Below, in pieces: positions 32,211-37,425 of a stretch of 37,425 nucleotides of DNA; position 1 is the stretch's first letter; every line of letters begins with the position of its first letter. The translations under genes were made by a program, and so were the position numbers. This DNA is from an uncultured Pelagibacteraceae bacterium (GTDB taxonomy: Bacteria > Pseudomonadota > Alphaproteobacteria > Pelagibacterales > Pelagibacteraceae): positions 1 through 37,425 of the forward strand of contig CACENW010000007.1 in assembly GCA_902560805.1 (NCBI GenBank), read 5' to 3'. The notes under the pieces are model-generated. The model was not told the origin of the DNA. It was given only the letters and a program-made list of their open reading frames with translations, and did not search any database.

Positions 32211-32626
32211 TTTTTTTTATTTTTTTTTAAATATATGTAAAAGGCTCCGCTTCCTCCATCCTCTAATTTAGCATCCTGAATATCATTAATCATTTCGTTC
32301 AATTTTTTGTTATTTGAAATAAATTCTGGAACAGAATATTTTAAAATACTCAAATCTTTAGAGACATAAGGATTTTTTTCATTATTAGAATGAATACCTT
32401 TTCCTGTAACAACAATTAACTTATTAACTTGATCAGCAAAACATTTGTTAATAAATTTTTCTATAGTCCTATTAGCTTCCTCTAAAGTGTATCCATGTAG
32501 ATCGATTGATCTGGTTGAAAAAATTTTATTGTTTTTTTCTCTATAATCTTTATCAATTAATCTTTCTTTACTTTTAAGAAAATTTTCCCAATCAATTTTA
32601 TCTTTATTTGAAATTTTGTCGTTCAA
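32207..32626 (-). CDS. Smr-domain protein
   Basis: A 139-residue protein with an Smr domain (about residues 38-135). The key motifs are IDLHGYTLEEANRTIEKFI (the LDLHG signature) and VVTGKGIHS (the TGxG signature), followed by a C-terminal GGSGAFYIYLKKNKKK strand. Smr domains are structure-specific or RNA/DNA nicking nucleases; recent work on related proteins implicates mRNA cleavage on collided ribosomes. The charged N-terminal helix (DKIDWENFLKSKERL) is typical of the alphaproteobacterial stand-alone form. It abuts the TimA-like gene upstream and overlaps the sulfotransferase gene downstream by 4 bp. Confidence 0.92.
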   Translation of the reverse strand: MNDKISNKDKIDWENFLKSKERLIDKDYREKNNKIFSTRSIDLHGYTLEEANRTIEKFINKCFADQVNKLIVVTGKGIHSNNEKNPYVSKDLSILKYSVPEFISNNKKLNEMINDIQDAKLEDGGSGAFYIYLKKNKKK

Positions 32627-33223
32627 TTATGTTAAAATACTAACTAATTGCCAATTAGGATTTTGCGAGGTTGTATCACGTGAAAAAACCCAAGTATCAT
32701 AAATTTTTTTAATTTTTTCTGGATCACCAGAAATAATTTTTTTATCTTTATCCCTGATACAAGTAATCACCTCTCCAATAAAGTCTACTGTAACATTCAA
32801 AATATTGCCTGACTTTTTATGCTCTTTTATCTCAGCTTTATTTACACCAATAAAAGTGATTTCAGCATAGTGACCCCTACTGTCTCTTTCTTTAAGTGCT
32901 TCGCTAAACTGTTTATATACTTCATTATCAAGTAAAGGTTTGCTATTTGTAATTTTATTATCATTATCACTAAAATCAGTAATTATAGTTTCATAGGCTA
33001 TTTTAGCACCTTTGATAAATTCTTTCTGAGCCTGTTCGTCAAAAATATTGTTAGACTTCTTTTGTGGCTCAATTTTTATGTTTTTTAATACTTCTTTAAA
33101 TTGCTCTGGTGCTTTGCCCTCAAATCCAGTCCTTTTACCTAAAATTCCCCTAAGTCTCAAAAAAATGAACCCTGCAATCATTGCAAGTAAAATTATATCG
33201 ATGTACTCAAAACTGTAATTCAT
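32627..33223 (-). CDS. Tim44/TimA-like inner-membrane adaptor protein
   Basis: A 198-residue protein with one N-terminal membrane helix (about 5-24) followed by LRGILGKRTG, a proline-containing linker and a C-terminal Tim44-like domain (about 75-198) ending in KIYDTWVFSRDTTSQNPNWQ. This WxFxRD-NPNW pattern is characteristic of bacterial TimA, which is related to the mitochondrial import motor protein Tim44. The start at ATG 33223 is preferred. The longer version begins with TTG at 33265 and puts 14 extra polar residues before the membrane helix. Its bacterial role is not settled, but the neighbours secB and fxsA on the divergent side match the alphaproteobacterial order. Confidence 0.88.
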   Translation of the reverse strand: MNYSFEYIDIILLAMIAGFIFLRLRGILGKRTGFEGKAPEQFKEVLKNIKIEPQKKSNNIFDEQAQKEFIKGAKIAYETIITDFSDNDNKITNSKPLLDNEVYKQFSEALKERDSRGHYAEITFIGVNKAEIKEHKKSGNILNVTVDFIGEVITCIRDKDKKIISGDPEKIKKIYDTWVFSRDTTSQNPNWQLVSILT

Positions 33224-33281
33224 GCTTAGATAGTAATTACTCTGTTGATTAATTTCAACTGGCAATTTAGATTAAAGACAA

Positions 33282-33701
33282 ATGAACCCAATATTTTTAA
33301 CCATTATCTTAGTTCCAGTAGTTGAAATATATCTTTTAATAAAAATAGGATCTCAAATAGGAGCAATAACAACAATATTATTAATTTTTATCACAGCTAT
33401 AGTAGGGGTATATTATGCAAAATATGAAGGCCTAAATACCCTGAAATCAGGATTCAACCAATTAAAAAGAAACGAAACTCCTACTTATGAAATGTTATCT
33501 GGCGCAGCTATCGCTTTTGCGGCATTATTATTAATAATTCCAGGGTTTACTACCGACCTGATAGGATTTTTATTAATTTTCCCATTAACTAGAAAATTCA
33601 TATTTAATAGTTTGTTTAAAAAATTTAATGCTGTAAATACCAGAAAAAATAATTTTATTGATGGTGAATACGAAGATTTAGACGAGAGAGATGACAGATA
33701 A
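33282..33701 (+). CDS. fxsA: FxsA-family membrane protein
   Basis: A 139-residue FxsA/YtzA-family inner-membrane protein with three to four hydrophobic segments (about 5-22, 25-45 and 70-100). The N-terminal IFLTIILVPVVEIYLLIKIG contains the family Pro-x-x-Glu motif. YEMLSGAAIAFAALLLIIPGFTTDLIGFLLIFP is also diagnostic. In E. coli FxsA relieves phage T7 exclusion by the F plasmid; the normal function is unknown. It is divergent from the TimA-like gene and overlaps secB by 11 bp. Confidence 0.93.
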   Translation: MNPIFLTIILVPVVEIYLLIKIGSQIGAITTILLIFITAIVGVYYAKYEGLNTLKSGFNQLKRNETPTYEMLSGAAIAFAALLLIIPGFTTDLIGFLLIFPLTRKFIFNSLFKKFNAVNTRKNNFIDGEYEDLDERDDR

Positions 33702-34113
33702 ATTTCAAATTTTAGGAAAATACATTAAAGATATGTCAAGCGAAACAAAGGATGCTGAAACATATATATATGTCAGAGATAATATTTTAAAATATCAGCT
33801 AAATATTGATATCAAATCACAACCTATAAAAAATAAGATGGTTGAAATAAATACCATTTTAAAATTTGAAGACAAAAATGAGGCAAATCACAAATCTCAT
33901 TTCGAAATGAATTATGCAACAATTTTAAAAATAGATGACTCTGTCAGTGAAAAAAAAGAATTAGAGAAAATAATTTTGTGTGATGCACAGATAAAAATAT
34001 ACCCTGAACTTGAAAAATCTTTTTTAAACATGTTACATAATTCTGGTTATCCAGATATTAAGTTTGAAAAAAAAATAGATTTTGAAAATCTATACATGCA
34101 AAGATTTAATTAA
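33691..34113 (+). CDS. secB: SecB-like protein-export chaperone
   Basis: A 140-residue divergent SecB. The N-terminal FQILGKYIKDMSSET matches the family's Y-x-K-D-x-S motif, the central VEINTILKFED and HFEMNYATILKID strands follow, and the C-terminal block (ILCDAQIKIYPELEK, then NSGYPDIKFEKKIDFENLYM) resembles the SecB C-terminus, where F-x-x-L-Y is usual. The common acidic P-N-I-L-F-P-Y segment is changed to AQIKIYPEL. SecB holds preproteins unfolded and hands them to SecA. The fxsA-secB pairing beside dnaQ supports the identification. It converges on dnaQ with a 4 bp overlap. Confidence 0.85.
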   Translation: MTDKFQILGKYIKDMSSETKDAETYIYVRDNILKYQLNIDIKSQPIKNKMVEINTILKFEDKNEANHKSHFEMNYATILKIDDSVSEKKELEKIILCDAQIKIYPELEKSFLNMLHNSGYPDIKFEKKIDFENLYMQRFN

Positions 34114-34769
34114 TAATAATTTTTTTTTAAATAATTTTTTAAATATTCTTTATGTTTAGACATCTCATCTTTTGAAGGAGTAATAATTTTTTTAAAATAC
34201 AAAATTTCTGAATTTAATTTATTTAATTCAAAATTTTTTTCATTTTTAAAGTTAAGAGTGGGCTCTTTTTGATCAATTAAATTTATATAAACTTTTGCTA
34301 ATAAATCGCAGTCAATTAAAGCCGTATGTTGCACTCTTCTAGAATTATCAATTCTATACCTTTTACACAATGCGTCTAGACTTGATGACGACCCTGGAAA
34401 TTTAGATCTAGCCAATTCAAGAGTGTCTATTATTTTATTATTAATTTTACTTGCTCCTATTAACGAAAGCTCATTATTTAGATGAGCGATATCAAATTCT
34501 GCATTATGAATAATTAAATTTTTACCTTCGATAAAATTTAAAAAATCATTTACTATTTCAGAAAATTTTTTTTGTTTTGATAAAAACTCATCAGAATAAC
34601 CATGTACCTCAAATGCCTTGTCAGAAACTTTTCTTTCAGGGTTTAAATATGTGTGAAACTTATTTACAGGTATCAAGTCATCTAATTCTATACATCCTAT
34701 TTCAACTACTCTATGACCATCTTTAACTGATATTCCAGTTGTTTCTGTATCTAAAACAATTTCTTTCAT
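34110..34769 (-). CDS. dnaQ: DNA polymerase III epsilon subunit (3'-5' proofreading exonuclease)
   Basis: A 219-residue DEDDh exonuclease that proofreads within the Pol III core. Catalytic acids are D7 and E9 (VLDTETTG), D93 (IIHNAEFDIAHLN), and H148 with D153 (QHTALIDCDLLAKVY). Residues 1-175 form the exonuclease domain. The C-terminal tail (about 175-219), which in E. coli binds the alpha subunit, is short and lysine-rich here. It abuts coaE directly, in the common order maf-aroE-coaE-dnaQ, and converges on secB with a 4 bp overlap. Confidence 0.96.
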   Translation of the reverse strand: MKEIVLDTETTGISVKDGHRVVEIGCIELDDLIPVNKFHTYLNPERKVSDKAFEVHGYSDEFLSKQKKFSEIVNDFLNFIEGKNLIIHNAEFDIAHLNNELSLIGASKINNKIIDTLELARSKFPGSSSSLDALCKRYRIDNSRRVQHTALIDCDLLAKVYINLIDQKEPTLNFKNEKNFELNKLNSEILYFKKIITPSKDEMSKHKEYLKNYLKKNYY

Positions 34770-35339
34770 TTATAAAATTTTATTTATAATTTTTATAATT
34801 TCATTTTTAACAGGTTTTTTGATAAATGTATTTTTAATTATGAAGTGAGATTTTTTCTTTTTGTAACTAGGACTAAACTGGATCTTTTTGAAAATTTTAA
34901 AAAGTTTTGAATTAAACTTTGGCCTTTTTTTAATTCTTTTATCAATATCTTTTTTTTTTGAGTCAACAAAGACTAATAAATCTTTTTTGTTAAAAAGTTT
35001 ATTTTCAATTAGTAACGGAATATCCAAAATTACAATTTTTTTATTTTTATTTTTCTTTAAAAAAACATAAAGTTTTTTTCTTATTTCTTTATGTACAATT
35101 TTTATTATTTTATTTAAATTATTTTGATTATTTAAAATTGCATTTGTAATTTCGTTTTTATTTATTGGAAATTTGGTTATAAATTTTGGTAATTTTTTTT
35201 TTAATTTTAAAAAAACTTTTTTATCCTTTTTATAAATTTTTGCTACTTCAAGATCTGCACTAAATACTGGATATCCAAAGTTATTTGCTACAAAAGTTTT
35301 TCCAGAACCAATATCACCAATTATACCTATTCTAATCAT
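34770..35339 (-). CDS. coaE: Dephospho-CoA kinase
   Basis: CoaE phosphorylates the 3'-hydroxyl of dephospho-CoA, the last step of CoA synthesis. The P-loop is GDIGSGKTFVANNFG near the N-terminus, followed by FSADLEVAKIY (the DAD-like motif) and ILDIPLLIENKL, which is the family's substrate-site segment. The length of 189 residues is normal. The protein is extreme in composition, about a quarter lysine (47 by my count) with many Ile and Asn, reflecting the AT-rich codon bias. It overlaps aroE by 8 bp and dnaQ follows immediately. Confidence 0.93.
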   Translation of the reverse strand: MIRIGIIGDIGSGKTFVANNFGYPVFSADLEVAKIYKKDKKVFLKLKKKLPKFITKFPINKNEITNAILNNQNNLNKIIKIVHKEIRKKLYVFLKKNKNKKIVILDIPLLIENKLFNKKDLLVFVDSKKKDIDKRIKKRPKFNSKLFKIFKKIQFSPSYKKKKSHFIIKNTFIKKPVKNEIIKIINKIL

Positions 35340-36126
35340 GATCTAATAATTTTAATATTTTTTCACTTACACTTGGCTCAACACCATGCCACAATCTAAA
35401 TGCTTCGAACGCCTGATAAATAAACATTAATTTACCATTTTCTATTTGGTTTCCTAATTTTTTTCCTAATTTTAAAAAATTGGTTTCATTGGGATTATAT
35501 ATAACGTCATAAAAAAACTTACCTTCACCTATGTTAGAAGTGTTTAAATCGATGGTCTCATTATTTAAACCTAAGCTAGTTGCGTTTATAATCATATCAA
35601 AATCAGGCATCTTACCCCAACTTACAGTATTAATTTTGTTAAATTGAATTTTTAAATCTTCAGCTTTTTTACTAGTTCTATTGGTTATAGTTATTTCTGA
35701 AGCCTCCATTTTATTTAAAGCAATAATTAATGATGGAACTACTCCACCAGCTCCTAAAATTAAAATTTTTTTATCTTTGACTCTGTAGTTCAAACTATTT
35801 ATGGCTTTTTGAAAACCGCTTATATCTGTATTGTGACCAACGAGGTCGCCATCATGAAAACAAATTGTATTTACTGACTGTGCCTGTTCTGCTTCCAAAC
35901 TTAGCTTGTCTAAAAAAGGAATCACTTTTTTTTTAAACGGAACAGTAACATTACAACCATTTATTTCTTGATTTTTAATTTTATGAATAAAATTTTTAAT
36001 TTCATTTTCTTCAAGTTTAATTTTTTCATAAACTGCATTAATATTATTTTGTTCTAACCAGTAATTGTGCAGTTTTGGGGACAAGGAATGATTAATCGGG
36101 TTTCCAATTACAAAATATTTTTTCAT
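35332..36126 (-). CDS. aroE: Shikimate dehydrogenase
   Basis: AroE reduces 3-dehydroshikimate to shikimate with NADPH. The 264-residue protein has the N-terminal IGNPINHSLSPKLHN (shikimate-binding serines S14 and S16), NVTVPFKKKVI with catalytic K65, NTDISGF with the partner Asp, the GAGGVVPSLIIAL nucleotide-binding loop, INATSLGL, and a C-terminal NGKLMFIYQAFEAFRLWHG block. It overlaps maf by 4 bp (ATGA) and coaE by 8 bp, so all are probably translated from one message. Confidence 0.97.
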   Translation of the reverse strand: MKKYFVIGNPINHSLSPKLHNYWLEQNNINAVYEKIKLEENEIKNFIHKIKNQEINGCNVTVPFKKKVIPFLDKLSLEAEQAQSVNTICFHDGDLVGHNTDISGFQKAINSLNYRVKDKKILILGAGGVVPSLIIALNKMEASEITITNRTSKKAEDLKIQFNKINTVSWGKMPDFDMIINATSLGLNNETIDLNTSNIGEGKFFYDVIYNPNETNFLKLGKKLGNQIENGKLMFIYQAFEAFRLWHGVEPSVSEKILKLLDHD

Positions 36127-36710
36127 TTTTGTAAATTTAAATATTCTTTGATTTTTTTTATAGGTAAACCCATTATTGTATCTTCATCTCCTTCAATACT
36201 GCTAAATAAATTTCTACCTTCCCCCTCGATTTGATAGACGTTGTAAGCATAAAGATTTTCATCAGATATTTTAGATAAATATTCTGCTAATTCTATTTCT
36301 GAAAAATTTTTCATTATTAGTGTTGCTTTATCAGTATAGTTCCAAATCATTGAGCCATTTTTTGAAATACAAACAGAGCTTATCAAAAAATGAGGTTTTC
36401 CGTTAAGTTTTCTTAAAATTCTCATTGCTTCTTCTCTACTCTCAGGTTTTGAAATTAATTCTCCATTTAAATCAATAACACTATCTGCACCAAGTACTAT
36501 TTTGTTTTGCCTTTTGTTACTAACTTTGTTTGCTTTTAACTCAGCTAAATTTTTTGAAATTATTTCTGGACTAGCATTTTCCTTAAGTAAAGATAATTTT
36601 ATAATTTCTTCATCAACATTTGAAGGTTCCACAATACTTTGTATATTATTTTTATCTAAAATATTTTTTCTAACTTTACTTTTAGACGCTAGAATAATTT
36701 TATTTAGCAT
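36123..36710 (-). CDS. maf: Maf-family nucleoside triphosphate pyrophosphatase
   Basis: A 195-residue Maf protein, a house-cleaning pyrophosphatase that hydrolyses non-canonical or pyrimidine nucleoside triphosphates. Features are the N-terminal IILASKSKVRKNIL with the phosphate-binding Ser and Arg, the DEEIIK segment, GADSVI with catalytic D76, SREEAMRILRKLNGKPH, and YNVYQIEGEGRNLFSSIEGD near the C-terminus. The TDKATLIMK segment is where MafA/MafB subfamilies differ, and I cannot assign the exact substrate. It overlaps ppsR by 11 bp and aroE by 4 bp. Confidence 0.94.
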   Translation of the reverse strand: MLNKIILASKSKVRKNILDKNNIQSIVEPSNVDEEIIKLSLLKENASPEIISKNLAELKANKVSNKRQNKIVLGADSVIDLNGELISKPESREEAMRILRKLNGKPHFLISSVCISKNGSMIWNYTDKATLIMKNFSEIELAEYLSKISDENLYAYNVYQIEGEGRNLFSSIEGDEDTIMGLPIKKIKEYLNLQK

Positions 36711-37425
36711 TGTTCGAGAATATTTCGTGTATTTTAATTATAGAAGCAGCAGTTTCTTCAACAGATTTTCTTGTTACATCTATTAGTGGCCATTTATATT
36801 TTTGAAATGTTTTCTTTGCTTGAAGAACTTCTTTTTTTATACTCTCTAGGTTAGTATAATTTATACTTTCTGTTTCTTTCAATGAATTCATTCTATTTTT
36901 TCTTAAGTCTGCAAGTCTCTCGGGCTCTGTGCTTAATCCAACAACACAAGTTATGTGAGGGTTTTGTTTCAGTTTTTCTGGTAAGGAATTTTCATTTACC
37001 AAAGGAATATTTGAAGTTTTAAAACCCTTGTTAGCAAGATAAATAGATGTTGGTGTTTTACTAGTTCTGCTAACTCCAACTAGAATAATATCAGACTTTT
37101 CAACTTCACTTATTAAATTACCATCATCGTGATTCATGGTAAATTGAATTGCTTCAATTCTATCGTAATATTCATCATTTAAAACATGTTGTCCGCTTGG
37201 TTCATGAGAAGCTTTTTGATTTAAAATTTTAGAAAAATTTAAAATTAAATTACCTAATATTCCAAAACAAGGTATCTTCTTTTTTTCACTTTCATTAGCC
37301 AAATATTTGGCAAGATTATTATCAACAATGGTATATAAAATTATTGAATTTTCATTTTTTTTAGCAGCTCCTAAAATTTTTAGGATCTGATTTTCTGTTC
37401 TTGTAAAAGAATAAGAATGAACCTT
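36700..37425 (-). CDS. Pyruvate,phosphate dikinase regulatory protein / PPSR (partial)
   Basis: A DUF299-family bifunctional kinase/phosphorylase that controls pyruvate phosphate dikinase or PEP synthase by ADP-dependent threonine phosphorylation and Pi-dependent dephosphorylation. The frame is open through the right edge, so about 240 residues are visible and only a short N-terminal part is missing. The upstream portion reads VHSYSFTRTE, a family signature. A TTG at 37302 is therefore not the true start. The nucleotide site is ILVGVSRTSKTPTSIYLANK, and the C-terminal KWPLIDVTRKSVEETAASII is standard. It is the upstream gene of the maf-aroE-coaE-dnaQ run and overlaps maf by 11 bp. Confidence 0.93.
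   Translation of the reverse strand, partial: KVHSYSFTRTENQILKILGAAKKNENSIILYTIVDNNLAKYLANESEKKKIPCFGILGNLILNFSKILNQKASHEPSGQHVLNDEYYDRIEAIQFTMNHDDGNLISEVEKSDIILVGVSRTSKTPTSIYLANKGFKTSNIPLVNENSLPEKLKQNPHITCVVGLSTEPERLADLRKNRMNSLKETESINYTNLESIKKEVLQAKKTFQKYKWPLIDVTRKSVEETAASIIKIHEIFSNNAK

Noticed and set aside
32224..32626. Smr protein as part of a MutS2-type fusion
   Set aside because: The gene is a complete 139-residue stand-alone Smr protein with its own start directly after the TimA-like gene, and no MutS core is nearby.
36700..37302. A complete 200-residue protein starting at TTG 37302
   Set aside because: The frame upstream to the window edge encodes family-specific sequence (VHSYSFTRTE), so the gene is partial at the edge, not short.
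1..37425. CRISPR array, insertion sequence, prophage or toxin-antitoxin module
   Set aside because: I saw no regularly spaced repeats, no transposase or integrase and no paired small toxin/antitoxin genes. All reading frames fit chromosomal housekeeping or small accessory genes.

Overview
The window is a compact, very AT-rich stretch of an alphaproteobacterial chromosome. It looks like a SAR11 (Pelagibacterales) genome or a close relative. The signs are the strong AAA/AAT/ATT codon preference, near-total coding density, stop/start or 1-11 bp overlaps between most neighbours, and gene orders typical of Alphaproteobacteria: hemC divergent from tsaD; rpe-heparinase-purH; ftsK-lolA; hslVU divergent from hisBHAFE; fxsA-secB convergent with ppsR-maf-aroE-coaE-dnaQ. 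This assignment is inferred from sequence style and gene order, not from a database match. No stretch of 300 bases lacks a gene. The largest gaps are 20092-20245, 13199-13319 and 29385-29473.

Layout. 1-1996 (+): the 3' part of a PQQ-type sugar dehydrogenase and an UlaG/NAPE-PLD-like metallo-beta-lactamase-fold hydrolase. 1991-8956 (-): one long co-directional run. Read in transcription order it is hemC, hemD, an MscS channel, yggT, folD, two small membrane proteins, a fluoroacetate-dehalogenase-like hydrolase, a TauD/TfdA dioxygenase and an AEC transporter. 9012-12578 (+): tsaD, an EVE-domain protein and acetyl-CoA synthetase with a remarkable lysine-rich N-terminal tail. 12575-13198 (-): an unrecognised protein. 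13320-15394 (+): a two-subunit Na+/solute symporter (DUF4212 plus SSS) with strong ribosome binding sites, C-ending codons and the only clear intrinsic terminator in the window. 15464-19673 (+): a YggT-like protein, rpe, a heparinase II/III-like protein and purH. 19663-20091 (-): phhB and tRNA-Gly(GCC). 20246-21100 (-): a sulfotransferase. 21149-25556: a Lon-N-domain protein, a divergent UbiH-like flavoprotein (-), ftsK and lolA. 25553-29384 (-): GNAT, HIT and hisE-F-A-H-B. 29474-31362 (+): hslVU behind a good RpoH-type promoter. 31371-33223 (-): a second sulfotransferase, an Smr protein and a TimA/Tim44-like protein. 33282-34113 (+): fxsA and secB. 34110-37425 (-): dnaQ, coaE, aroE, maf and ppsR, the last running off the right edge.

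Most of the content is housekeeping: haem, ubiquinone, histidine, purine, folate-C1 and shikimate metabolism, proteolysis, export, and chromosome segregation. The accessory parts most worth attention are: the dehalogenase/dioxygenase/AEC run at 1991-4577; the probable acetate-scavenging neighbourhood (Acs plus symporter) with its lysine tail and an EF-hand-like loop; two paralogous sulfotransferases sitting at junctions of conserved clusters; a UbiH homologue whose FAD-binding motifs have decayed; and several genes whose transcripts appear to be almost leaderless (hslV, ftsK, phhB behind a tRNA).
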